DNA of 64,000 nucleotides. Origin: Vagococcus fluvialis bH819. GTDB lineage: Bacteria; Bacillota; Bacilli; Lactobacillales; Vagococcaceae. Location of the stretch: contig NZ_FWFD01000003.1 of assembly GCF_900163795.1 (NCBI RefSeq), positions 186,001-250,000 on the forward strand, written 5' to 3'. Under the pieces are notes generated by a model, which saw only the letters and a program-made list of their open reading frames with translations, ran no database searches and was not told where the DNA came from. The position numbers and the translations under genes are program-made. Shown in pieces: positions 52,417-61,638 of this stretch (position 1 is the stretch's first letter; each line of letters begins with the position of its first letter).

Positions 52417-52631
52417 ATTTCCCCTCCTTTAGATGTGTTATTGATAATTCTAGAATATGTTTTTTTATTAAAGATAGAGCCAAATTAGGCTTCTGATTTA
52501 ATAAAAAATACTTATAGACATTGTATCATTACCAAATTTTTCTGACAATTATACTCTACTAAAATAATCAATATTCATAATAAACATATGAAAATATGGC
52601 ATTCTTCACTCTTTTTATAAATATAAAGTGT

Positions 52632-52637
52632 TATAAT
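52632..52637 (+). promoter_or_regulatory. -10 element of pepV
   Basis: TATAAT lies 42 bases before the start codon; no good -35 is seen, so this is tentative. Confidence 0.4.
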
Positions 52638-52678
52638 TAACCAATTGATTACTAATTTTAGAAGGAGTGAAACATTCA

Positions 52679-54013
52679 ATGAAAGATTTTATTACAGATT
52701 CACATCAAGAACAAGCTATCAAAGCCCTTCAACGTGTTGTTTCTAAACCATCTTTTCTACAAGATAAGGTATATGGAGCACCTTTTGGTCAAGATATTCT
52801 TGATTGTTTAAAAGACACTTTAAAACTATTTGAAGAAGAAGGCTATTCTACTTTTATTGATCCAGAGGGATATTATGGTTATGCTGAAATCGGTAAAAGT
52901 TCTGAAATTTTTGGGATTCTTTGCCATTTAGATGTTGTGCCACCAGGTGATGAAACATTATGGGACACACCTGCATTTGAAGCTACTATTGTTGAAAATG
53001 CTATTGTAGGACGTGGTGTTCAGGATGATAAAGGTCCAACAATCGCTGCACTTTATGCAGTTAAAGCACTTCTTGAAAATGGTGTTATTTTAGATAAAAA
53101 AATTCGCTTTATTTTCGGAACAGATGAAGAAAATCTATGGCGTTGTATGGACCAATATCATAAAAAAGAACAAGGTGTTGCTATGGGGATTGCGCCTGAT
53201 GCAAACTTTCCTGTTATTTATGCTGAAAAAGGCTTACTACAAGTCTTCTTAACTTCAAAAGGAACATCTGATTTTACATTTAAGGGTGGTTCAGCATTAA
53301 ATGTCGTGGCTGATACTGCTGTATATTCAGGTAATAAAAAAGATGAACTTTGCGCAGAATTAGATAAATTAGGTTATAACTATCTTGTTAAAGAAAATGA
53401 GGTTCACGTCAAAGGAAAATCTATCCATTCAAAAGATGCTCCTGATGGGATTAATGCTAATACTCGTTTAGCAGAAGCCATGGCTAATTTATATGATAAT
53501 TCTGCTATTGATTTTCTTGGAAAACTTATTAAAAATGATGCTAACGGAATCAGCGTTCTTGGAGAGATAAAAGACGAAGCTTCTGGAAACTTAACCTTCA
53601 ACGCTGCTATGGTTGATATTAATGAAAATGAAACAAAAATCGGGATCGACATTCGTATTCCAGTAACTTTTGAAAAAGAAATAGTCACCTCAAAATTAGA
53701 AGAAGTGGCTAAAGAATACGGTCTTACTTACCACGAGCATGACTTTTTAGCATCACTTTATGTTCCTGTCGACTCAGAACTAGTTACAACCCTGCTTGGT
53801 GCCTATCGAGATAAAACAGGCGATATGCGCGAACCTCAAATTTCAGGTGGAGCAACTTTTGCTCGTACTATGGATAATTGTGTGGCTTTTGGCGCAATGT
53901 TTGAAAATACCAAAGACACCATGCACCAACCTAATGAGATATGGCAATTAAAAGAAATGCGACAAACTATGGAAATCTATGCTGAAGCAATTTATCGTTT
54001 GTGTGCTAAATAA
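52679..54013 (+). CDS. pepV: Dipeptidase PepV (M20 family)
   Basis: 444 residues. The di-zinc M20 site is visible in GILCHLDVVPPGD (H and catalytic D), GRGVQDDKGP, and FGTDEENLW, with the C-terminal ligand in the ISGGATFARTM region. It cleaves dipeptides in the cytosol, including beta-Ala-His. ATG at 52679-52681 is chosen, since the GTG at 52667 overlaps the AAGGAG ribosome-binding site. It is monocistronic. Confidence 0.94.
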   Translation: MKDFITDSHQEQAIKALQRVVSKPSFLQDKVYGAPFGQDILDCLKDTLKLFEEEGYSTFIDPEGYYGYAEIGKSSEIFGILCHLDVVPPGDETLWDTPAFEATIVENAIVGRGVQDDKGPTIAALYAVKALLENGVILDKKIRFIFGTDEENLWRCMDQYHKKEQGVAMGIAPDANFPVIYAEKGLLQVFLTSKGTSDFTFKGGSALNVVADTAVYSGNKKDELCAELDKLGYNYLVKENEVHVKGKSIHSKDAPDGINANTRLAEAMANLYDNSAIDFLGKLIKNDANGISVLGEIKDEASGNLTFNAAMVDINENETKIGIDIRIPVTFEKEIVTSKLEEVAKEYGLTYHEHDFLASLYVPVDSELVTTLLGAYRDKTGDMREPQISGGATFARTMDNCVAFGAMFENTKDTMHQPNEIWQLKEMRQTMEIYAEAIYRLCAK

Positions 54014-54017
54014 AATC

Positions 54018-54073
54018 GTTAAAAAACTTCCATCACATACACTTTAATCTGTATGTGATGGAAGTTTTTTTAT
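54018..54073. terminator. Bidirectional terminator
   Basis: Perfect stem AAACTTCCATCACATACA and its complement, followed by TTTTTTT, between pepV and the convergent yesN-like gene. Confidence 0.9.
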
Positions 54074-54095
54074 TATTTAACAACTCTAGTACATT

Positions 54096-55592
54096 TTATT
54101 CTTCCTCAAAAGAATGATAGTTTTGTAAATATTTTTCTCTAAATTCTTTTGGTGTCAAACCGTTTAATTTTCGAAACATTTTGAAAAAATAAGTTGGATT
54201 ATTATAACCAATATCATATCCTACTTCATTAATCGGTTTGTTTGAATTAAGTAACAAGTACTGTCCTTTTTTGATTCGCGTTTGATTCAAAAATTGTGAG
54301 AAACTTCGCTCGGTTTCTTTCTTAAATAATTGTCCTAAATAAACAGGATTAATATGAAGCGTTTCAGCAACTGATTTCAATGAAAGATCTCTTTGATAAT
54401 CAGAAGAGATAATATCTATGGCTGATTTTACTAAATCTGAATAACGCTTACTCACAGCAGGATTATCATAAATCGAATTTAAAATGTCATCTAACCAAGT
54501 TTTTAATTCCATCATACTTGAACTATGATGGATCTTTTTTAATGTCTCATCATAAATATCCTTATCTAAAGAAGGATACTGCCGATAAATATCTGTAAAT
54601 AAAAGAAAAGTGACGTGTCGCACATTTTCTGGCGTATAACGAAATTCTGTCATTTGTTGATAAATATGATGTAGCTCTTCTTGAATAGTAGCTATATCAC
54701 CTATTATCAATGCTTTATTAAATGATAAGAAATGCAATTTCTCTTCTTCTTTTTCTAAATCAGTTAATGAAACAATCATTTGTGCCGCTTCTTTATCCCC
54801 ATAAAATTCCTGAAATAATAATAATTTTTTTGCTTTTTCAAAGCTTTCATACACATTTTCCCATTCAGAAACTGATTCACCCAGAATTATTTTAAATACT
54901 TGACCTTTCAATTGTTCCTCAATCCCTTTTACAAAAAGATTGAGTTCATTTCTCATCCCTTGATAAACAATCACTGTTTGGAAAGTTGTCTCGTTCTCAT
55001 TCTGAATAATAAAGGGTTGATCTTGGTCCTTTGCATACTTGGATAAATCAAGACTTGTATTAGCTTGATTGACAATAATGACGGAGTAAGATTTTTGAAG
55101 TGATTCGTTTACTTCTTTTAAAAAAGTTAGAAATTCATCTTCATTCAGCTCATCATTTAACCATCTATGAATCATTGTCTCATAGTAAAGTTCTTTTTGA
55201 GTTCCCATACGTTCCTCTTGTTCTAAATCATCTCTAATTTGAACGACCTTTTGTTCTAGCTCCTCTTTGTTAACAGGTTTAACTAAATAACCTTTAACGC
55301 CAAGCTCTAATCCTTGTTTGACATAAGAAAATTCTTGATAGCCTGATAAAATAATGATTGATAATTCTGGTTTAAATTTCCTGATTTCTCTAACTAAATC
55401 AATTCCAGTCATTTTAGGCATTGTTACATCTGTAATTAATAAATCGACGTGATGTTCCTCAAGATAATCCAAAGCCTCTTGTGCTCTTTTAACTGTCTTT
55501 ACAATTTCAAAACCTAATTCATTCCAAGGGATAATTTGTTTTAATCCTTCTAAAATCATATATTCATCATCAACAAGCATCGCTTTATACAT
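54096..55592 (-). CDS. YesN-type AraC-family response regulator
   Basis: 498 residues. The receiver domain has D in LLITDVTMPKMTG and K in GYLVKPV. A central linker (about 130-390) precedes the AraC-type double HTH (LSLKSVAETLHINPVYLGQLFKK, EVGYDIGYNNPTYFFKMFRKL). It is the cognate regulator of the sensor kinase encoded just upstream, whose end overlaps its start by eight bases, and should control the sugar ABC operon. Confidence 0.93.
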   Translation of the reverse strand: MYKAMLVDDEYMILEGLKQIIPWNELGFEIVKTVKRAQEALDYLEEHHVDLLITDVTMPKMTGIDLVREIRKFKPELSIIILSGYQEFSYVKQGLELGVKGYLVKPVNKEELEQKVVQIRDDLEQEERMGTQKELYYETMIHRWLNDELNEDEFLTFLKEVNESLQKSYSVIIVNQANTSLDLSKYAKDQDQPFIIQNENETTFQTVIVYQGMRNELNLFVKGIEEQLKGQVFKIILGESVSEWENVYESFEKAKKLLLFQEFYGDKEAAQMIVSLTDLEKEEEKLHFLSFNKALIIGDIATIQEELHHIYQQMTEFRYTPENVRHVTFLLFTDIYRQYPSLDKDIYDETLKKIHHSSSMMELKTWLDDILNSIYDNPAVSKRYSDLVKSAIDIISSDYQRDLSLKSVAETLHINPVYLGQLFKKETERSFSQFLNQTRIKKGQYLLLNSNKPINEVGYDIGYNNPTYFFKMFRKLNGLTPKEFREKYLQNYHSFEEE

Positions 55593-57348
55593 TATCTTTG
55601 CCCTCTCCTTGTTCTTTAATTCTAATAATAATTGTGACCCCTTTGTTTTCTATAGACTCTAATCGCATCTCTGACTCTTCACCAAAGAACCCTCTAATAC
55701 GTTGATAGACATTAGATATACCAATCGAATTTTGAAGTAATGTTTTATTGTCTGTCAATTTGAGATTTACTTCTTCTAATCGCTCTTGACTCATACCTAG
55801 ACCGTTATCAATAATTCTAATTTCAACACCATCTTTGTATTGATGCGCCTTAACACTAATTGCATTATCTTGCCTTTCATAATCAATCCCATGGACAAAA
55901 TAATTTTCAATTAGTGGTTGAATAATAAATTTAGGAATCACAAATTTATCCAAACCTTCATCTACAATAAAATGATAGGCGATACTATCTGGATAACGCA
56001 TTTGATATAAATAAACATATTTCTCACAAAAATCTAATTCTTCTTTCAAAGTGGTTGTTTTTTCTTGAGTTATATTATTTCTTAAAAGAGCTGAAAAAGC
56101 ATAAACAACATCAGCCAATTCTGTCTGCTGATTACTTAAAGCATACATTCTAATATACTCCAAGGTGTTATATAAAAAGTGAGGATTAATTTGTGACTGG
56201 AGCGCACGCATATGGGCATCTCGTTGTTTGATTTCTAGTAAATAGATATCTTCTATGTACTTATTTAAATTAATAATCATCTGGTTAAACGCCTCAGCTA
56301 AGTCATTTAATTCTAATTGCATCATTGATGTATCAACTTGTGCCTCTAAATTTCCAGCACTAACTTGATTCGTCACCTTAACCAGTTGTTCCATTTGGTT
56401 AGAATACTTTTTAAATACTTTATTAAGGAAAAATAAGAGTAAACTAATTACTGTCAAGCCAATTGAAAAAATAATCAAAATCTGAATAAATGAAGTCATT
56501 CGTACTTCTTTTTTATCTAAAATCGTTACTACAGATAAATCTTTAACAGAAATATTTCCTACGTAGTATCCATTTTTTAAGTCTTTTTCGCTGACCCAAG
56601 ATTTTTCAGACATTGCATTTTTTAATTGATTGATCGTATCTTTAGATAAACCATTCTGGCTACTATAAATAATTTCATTGTGAGAATTGAAAATAAAAGT
56701 GTTCACAGATTGTTGACTAGATTGGTTTTTATTGTAAAAAGACGTTAAACTATCTTCAGAAAAAGTAATATAGATTGTTCCATTCACAATAGACGTCCCA
56801 GGATCTCGAATTGCTCGGACCAGCGTTAACTCTTTACTCGGTTTTTTAAAGGGTTTATCTAATTTTTTCCCCATAACACGATCTCGATCACCATGTAAGT
56901 AAACATCCAAATCGTCAAACACAATATCGATTGACTTAACATCTCCGTAGTTTAAAAAAATTGTCTTCATCGCATCTGGAAAATAGACGCTCGTGCCTGT
57001 TTCATGCCAAATATCAATCATATACTCAAAATAAGTTTGTTGGTCCATCATAAGGTAATTACGAATGTTTTCATAATGAGCATTAGTAATAGCTACTTCA
57101 CCCAATATATTCGATACTACATCACTATCTTTACTTTTTAAGCTAGTACCAAGCTCAGTTGTCACATTATCAATTGTTTTCTTTGCCTCTTTTTCATTGG
57201 CATTAACCATAAATAAACTTAACCCTATCATGATGACTAACAGCACCACAATCAGGATTAAGCTATATAATTGCATTAATTGGTTTATTAAAAAACCTTT
57301 ATTAAAAAAGTTAAACCATCTCTTCTTCATTAAATCCCAACTTCTCAT
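55585..57348 (-). CDS. YesM-type sensor histidine kinase
   Basis: 587 residues: TM1 (about 20-45), a large extracellular sensor (about 46-285), TM2 (about 286-310), HAMP, and a His_kinase domain with phospho-accepting His in RALQSQINPHFLYNTL and GIGLSNV-like GISNVYQRI in the HATPase. The family senses carbohydrate or stress signals. ATG at 57346-57348 follows AGGGAT and overlaps the end of the YesL gene; an internal ATG six codons on is possible. Confidence 0.92.
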   Translation of the reverse strand: MRSWDLMKKRWFNFFNKGFLINQLMQLYSLILIVVLLVIMIGLSLFMVNANEKEAKKTIDNVTTELGTSLKSKDSDVVSNILGEVAITNAHYENIRNYLMMDQQTYFEYMIDIWHETGTSVYFPDAMKTIFLNYGDVKSIDIVFDDLDVYLHGDRDRVMGKKLDKPFKKPSKELTLVRAIRDPGTSIVNGTIYITFSEDSLTSFYNKNQSSQQSVNTFIFNSHNEIIYSSQNGLSKDTINQLKNAMSEKSWVSEKDLKNGYYVGNISVKDLSVVTILDKKEVRMTSFIQILIIFSIGLTVISLLLFFLNKVFKKYSNQMEQLVKVTNQVSAGNLEAQVDTSMMQLELNDLAEAFNQMIINLNKYIEDIYLLEIKQRDAHMRALQSQINPHFLYNTLEYIRMYALSNQQTELADVVYAFSALLRNNITQEKTTTLKEELDFCEKYVYLYQMRYPDSIAYHFIVDEGLDKFVIPKFIIQPLIENYFVHGIDYERQDNAISVKAHQYKDGVEIRIIDNGLGMSQERLEEVNLKLTDNKTLLQNSIGISNVYQRIRGFFGEESEMRLESIENKGVTIIIRIKEQGEGKDNV

Positions 57349-57937
57349 TTACGACATCCCTAATCCTTTTAGTTGCAATCACACTCCAAATAATTAGCAA
57401 ACTAAACGTTGCAAAAAGTAAGAGTCCTTTTATTTGCCACGTTACAAAACCAATGGTGATTACACCTAATAATAACTTAAAAAATGTTCCAAAGCTAAAG
57501 AAAACACTAATAAAAGCTAATTTGAGAACTTGAATGAAAGGCATATCATAAGTGGCTTCATAGGAAATAACGTATTGATAAGATATATACAGAAAAAGAA
57601 TAGCGACAATTAAGATAAAATCAATCATCAACCAAACCATTCCTAACATTTGAACAGATAGATAAAGATTATAGGCTAATAATGTAAATAAACTTAGGAA
57701 AAACAAAAACTGAACATTACTTCTGATAAAATACTGTTTCCATAATTTAAATGCTTTTTTTAAAGTGACTTCTTTCGAATCAAACTCTGATGTTTGAAAT
57801 AAATTTGACACCATTTGAATTGAAGGTCCTATTCCAAAAATAATACCGCCCATTAGACTAAACAAATGAAAAAATAAATTTAATTTTATAACGAGCCAAC
57901 TGACTTTAAAAGCTCTTTCTAATCCTGTTCCTAACAT
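57311..57937 (-). CDS. YesL-like DUF624 membrane protein
   Basis: 208 residues with about five or six membrane segments and the DUF624 N-terminus (RAFKVSWLVIKLNLFFHLFSLMGGIIFGIGPS). YesL-like proteins accompany YesMN two-component systems and LplABC-type transporters; their function is unknown. The 3' end overlaps the kinase gene, indicating coupling. Confidence 0.87.
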   Translation of the reverse strand: MLGTGLERAFKVSWLVIKLNLFFHLFSLMGGIIFGIGPSIQMVSNLFQTSEFDSKEVTLKKAFKLWKQYFIRSNVQFLFFLSLFTLLAYNLYLSVQMLGMVWLMIDFILIVAILFLYISYQYVISYEATYDMPFIQVLKLAFISVFFSFGTFFKLLLGVITIGFVTWQIKGLLLFATFSLLIIWSVIATKRIRDVVNEKLGFNEEEMV

Positions 57938-58007
57938 ATTTTATTCCTTCTTTCATTTATTCTCAATTCATTATAACATTAATTAAACGTACTTTTAAAA
58001 TAAAAAA

Positions 58008-58050
58008 TTAAGGCTGTGACAGAAACAATAAACTTTATGCCACAACCTCA
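58008..58050 (-). terminator. Partial terminator inside the sugar operon
   Basis: On the minus strand AGGTTGTG pairs with CACAGCCT (one wobble) and is followed by TTAATTTTTT. It lies between the binding protein and yesL-like genes, so it may lower expression of the regulators. Confidence 0.55.
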
Positions 58051-58064
58051 ACTATTTTTTTAGC

Positions 58065-59534
58065 CTATTTTAGAAATTCATCTAATTGATTTTGCATTTC
58101 TTTTTGTACTTTATCCCAACCTGCTTTTTCTAAGTCTTTAGACATTTTAGCGACATTTTCTTCTGGGTCAACTGATCCAGTATTCACGCTATCTTTGTAA
58201 CGACTCATGATATTGGCAATATTAGTTAATTCAGTTTTAACACTATCTGTTTTAAAGTTAAAACCTAATGTTGGAGAAACAATCGATTCTTCTATTTTTT
58301 TATCACGTTCTTTAACTAAGTCATCTGATAAAGTGTCTTGTGTGTAAAGAAGCATGTTATTTCCTGTGTTCCAAGCCGCCATATGTTTATTAGGTTTGTA
58401 ACCATCTAATAATTTAATTTTGTTGTCACCTGATTTTTCCCAAGCGTCCCCTTCAACACCCCATACTAAACCATTTAATAATTCTGGATCACTGTTTAGC
58501 AATCCTAAAAATTCAACTGATTTTTCTTTGTTTTTAGAAACATTAGAAACAACAAAGTTAGCCATTTGTGCTTGAGCTGTTGTTCTGTATGGTTTTGTAA
58601 TCGCACGAGAAACTATCGGTTGTCCTGCAGCATTGGTTAGTACAGTATCGCCATAATCCATAGGTCCTTGTGTTTCTTCACGCATGAACCATGTATTTCC
58701 TTCTAACGGGAATCCAGTTGTGTTTGTTGCTGCGTCTGTTGGAATAAGTCCAGCTTCATACCATTTACGGTAAGTTTTAAGGTTATCCATCATGTCTTTG
58801 TCTTCATATTGATTAATAATTTTAGGATTTTTTTCTTCATCTAATTTAATCGCAAATGGGTAACTTTTACCTAATGGATAATCATAATCACCTGAAACAT
58901 TAAAGTTTTGACCTATTGCAAATGCAGCAATATTTGGTTCTTTTTTATGAAACTCTGTTAACACTTTTTCAGCATCTGCATAAGAATTAATATCATCTAC
59001 ATTTAAGTTATATTTATCAAGATATTGTTTGTTAAATGTTAACATTTGTTGACCATACACATTTCCTTTAACTGGGAATCCATATAATTTATTGTCCACT
59101 AAGTTCCCTTTAATATAAGAATCATCTAACTGATCGTAAGCTTCTTTCGCGTACTCAGGCGCTAGTTCAGTTAAATCAGCATACGCTCCCTTTTGAGCAT
59201 TGGCAACATAGTTTGAAGCAAAAGAGAGATCGTAATTTTCACCTGAAGCAATGATGGTACTCATTTTTTGATCCCAGTCGCCCCAACCGATATATTGAAG
59301 ATCAACTTCAACATCAATTTTTTCTTTGATACGTTTATTAGCGATTCCCATTAACTCATCATAATTTTCTGGTTTATCCCCTACTTGGTACATTAAAAGA
59401 GTTGTTGTATCACTTTTACCGCCAGATTTTCCACCTTTAGCGTCTTTACTACCACCATTACCACACGCTGCTAATCCTGCCACTAAAAGTGCCGCACCAG
59501 CGACAGTTGCGATTTTCTTAAAGCTCTTCACCAT
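58065..59534 (-). CDS. Carbohydrate ABC transporter substrate-binding lipoprotein (LplA/YtcQ-like)
   Basis: 489 residues with a lipoprotein signal and lipobox LAAC (C24), then a Gly/Lys/Ser-rich linker. The mature protein is a family-1 solute-binding protein (YIGWGDWDQKMSTIIASGENYD; FPVKGNVYGQQMLTFNK). Relatives bind oligosaccharides such as pectin or host-glycan fragments; the ligand is unknown. It is the third gene of the operon after the two permeases. Confidence 0.92.
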   Translation of the reverse strand: MVKSFKKIATVAGAALLVAGLAACGNGGSKDAKGGKSGGKSDTTTLLMYQVGDKPENYDELMGIANKRIKEKIDVEVDLQYIGWGDWDQKMSTIIASGENYDLSFASNYVANAQKGAYADLTELAPEYAKEAYDQLDDSYIKGNLVDNKLYGFPVKGNVYGQQMLTFNKQYLDKYNLNVDDINSYADAEKVLTEFHKKEPNIAAFAIGQNFNVSGDYDYPLGKSYPFAIKLDEEKNPKIINQYEDKDMMDNLKTYRKWYEAGLIPTDAATNTTGFPLEGNTWFMREETQGPMDYGDTVLTNAAGQPIVSRAITKPYRTTAQAQMANFVVSNVSKNKEKSVEFLGLLNSDPELLNGLVWGVEGDAWEKSGDNKIKLLDGYKPNKHMAAWNTGNNMLLYTQDTLSDDLVKERDKKIEESIVSPTLGFNFKTDSVKTELTNIANIMSRYKDSVNTGSVDPEENVAKMSKDLEKAGWDKVQKEMQNQLDEFLK

Positions 59535-59556
59535 TAATTCCCCCTGTATACTTTTT

Positions 59557-60480
59557 TTATTCTTTCACGCCACCAATTGTTAAACCACCCACAAAATATT
59601 TTTGGAAGAACGGGTAACTTAAAGCAATCGGTAGGGTTGAAACCACCACAATAGCCATTCGCGCTGACTCACTTGGAAGAGCGGCTAATCCTCCTGCAAT
59701 TTGTGATCCCATTCCGGTGTTCTTAGCTAAGTAATCCAAATTATTTTGGATTTTCATTAGTAAGTATTGTAATGGAACCAAATTGTCTTTTTGAATATAT
59801 AACAAAGCGTTAAACCAATCGTTCCAGTAACCTAAAGCTGCAAACAAACTAATTGTTGCAATTCCTGGTACCGCTAGTGGCAAGACAATCTTCATAAAAA
59901 TGGTCATCTCACTTGCTCCATCAATTCTAGCAGATTCAATAATGCTATCAGGCACTGTCTTTTTAAAGAAAGTTCGCATGACTAGAATATTAAATGGACC
60001 CAAGGCAAGTGGTAAAATCAATGCCCAAATCGTATCTTTTAATTGAAGCATATTGGTCATAACAATATAATTTGCTACCATTCCTGGTGAAAATAACATT
60101 GTTATAAGAGCAAACATCGTAAAGAATTTTCTAAATGGAAAATTCGAACGAGAGATAACATAAGCGTATAATGATGTCATTGAGGCATTCACTAAAGTCC
60201 CAAAGACAGTTACAAAAATTGTCACCCCAAATGCTCTGAATATTTTTTCAGACATTTGGCCAGCAAATATATATCTATATGATGCAAAAGACCATTCTTG
60301 TGGGAAAAAACTATAGCCATTCTCTGCTAAAGAAGTTTCACTCGTTAGTGAAATAATAATAACAAAGATAAATGGGATTAAGCACGAGATAGCAAATAGT
60401 GCCACCATAATATTAAAGAAGAAATCGACTTTAGGACTAAAAGCTCGAACCTCTACTCTAGTTACTTTTTTTCTACTCAT
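59557..60480 (-). CDS. Carbohydrate ABC permease (LplC/YtcP-like)
   Basis: 307 residues, six membrane segments and the MalG-type EAA motif (IESARIDGASEMTIFMKIVLPL). It is the second permease of the heterodimer and is preceded by the LplB-like gene with a 14-base gap. No ATPase gene is in the operon, so a shared MsmX-type ATPase elsewhere is likely. Confidence 0.92.
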   Translation of the reverse strand: MSRKKVTRVEVRAFSPKVDFFFNIMVALFAISCLIPFIFVIIISLTSETSLAENGYSFFPQEWSFASYRYIFAGQMSEKIFRAFGVTIFVTVFGTLVNASMTSLYAYVISRSNFPFRKFFTMFALITMLFSPGMVANYIVMTNMLQLKDTIWALILPLALGPFNILVMRTFFKKTVPDSIIESARIDGASEMTIFMKIVLPLAVPGIATISLFAALGYWNDWFNALLYIQKDNLVPLQYLLMKIQNNLDYLAKNTGMGSQIAGGLAALPSESARMAIVVVSTLPIALSYPFFQKYFVGGLTIGGVKE

Positions 60481-60494
60481 TTGTCACACTCCTA

Positions 60495-61454
60495 CTAGAA
60501 TAATGCTGAATCTGGATCAAGCTTACGAACAACAAAATTCGCTAAAATTAATAATGTACTTCCGACAACAGATTGATACAAACCAGCAGCTGCTGTCATA
60601 CCAATATCCCCCGTTGCTGTTAAACCATTATAAATATAAGTATCTAATACTGTTGTTACTTCATATAAAGCCCCTGATTGTCTAGGTATTGAGAAAAACA
60701 TACCAAAATCAGCTTTGAAAATCCCACCAATATTTAGAATTAATAAAATACTCATCATCGGTAATAACTGTGGGATTGTCACATTTTTAATTTGTTGCCA
60801 TTTACTTGCCCCATCTACCATTGCAGCTTCGTAGTAAGTTGGATCAATTCCCATAACTGAAGCATAATAGATAATACTGTTATACCCTAAACTCTTCCAC
60901 ACGTTTAACACAACGAAGATTAATGGCCACCATGTTGGATCAGTGTACCACTGAATAGGTAGTTGTCCATTTTGAGTTAACCATTGATTAATAATTCCTT
61001 TATCCGGACTTAAAAATGCATACACAAAATATGAAATAACTACCCAAGATAAGAAGTAAGGTAACAATGACATCGTATTATAAACCTTTACTAATTTTTT
61101 ATTACGTAGCTCACTCATAATAATGGCAAATGCTACTGCAAAGAATAAGTTAAATGCTAAAAATATAATATTATAAGCTAATGTATTTCGGGTAATTAAC
61201 CATGCATCATTTGATGCAAACAGGAATTTAAAATTATCAAACCCAACCCAAGGACTTTGTTTTAAACTAGATATAAAACCATCAGGTGATAGTTGAAAAT
61301 CTTTAAACGCAATAACATTAGCAAATACTGGAATATAAAAGAAGAATATAAACCAGATAAATCCAGGTATTGCCATAAAAATTAACGCTCTAAAGCGGTA
61401 GACATCAGCCCAAAACCCTTTTTTCTTTTTCTTCACTTTTTTTCCTCCCTTCAT
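60495..61454 (-). CDS. Carbohydrate ABC permease (LplB/YteP-like)
   Basis: 319 residues, six membrane segments and the MalF-type EAA motif (YYEAAMVDGASKWQQIKNVTIPQL). A Lys-rich cytoplasmic start (KKVKKKKKGFWADVYRF) is typical of LplB. It is the first gene of the six-gene sugar operon, behind a region with a cre-like site. Confidence 0.92.
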   Translation of the reverse strand: MKGGKKVKKKKKGFWADVYRFRALIFMAIPGFIWFIFFFYIPVFANVIAFKDFQLSPDGFISSLKQSPWVGFDNFKFLFASNDAWLITRNTLAYNIIFLAFNLFFAVAFAIIMSELRNKKLVKVYNTMSLLPYFLSWVVISYFVYAFLSPDKGIINQWLTQNGQLPIQWYTDPTWWPLIFVVLNVWKSLGYNSIIYYASVMGIDPTYYEAAMVDGASKWQQIKNVTIPQLLPMMSILLILNIGGIFKADFGMFFSIPRQSGALYEVTTVLDTYIYNGLTATGDIGMTAAAGLYQSVVGSTLLILANFVVRKLDPDSALF

Positions 61455-61465
61455 TCACACTGAAA

Positions 61466-61531
61466 GTATAACGCTTTCTTTATTTCTTTATAAGAAACAA
61501 ATTAAAGAGGTTTTGAAACAAACTATAGTTT
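61466..61531 (-). promoter_or_regulatory. Control region of the sugar ABC operon
   Basis: On the minus strand AGAAAGCGTTATAC (61466-61479) resembles a cre site (11 of 14). AAACTATAGTTT (61520-61531) is a perfect palindrome upstream, a possible regulator site. No clear -35 was found. Confidence 0.42.
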
Positions 61532-61582
61532 ATAAAGTACTTTTTCATAAGAAGATACTTTTTTTTAAACCCTTACTACACC

Positions 61583-61632
61583 AAAAAAAGTTGGAAGAGA
61601 ACTTTAGTTAGTTCACTTCCAACTTTATAAAT
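61583..61632 (-). terminator. Terminator of the LemA-TPM operon
   Basis: AAAGTTGGAAG pairs perfectly with CTTCCAACTTT, with an inner GAACT/AGTTC stem and flanking A- and T-runs. Confidence 0.86.
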
Positions 61633-61638
61633 ACTTAA

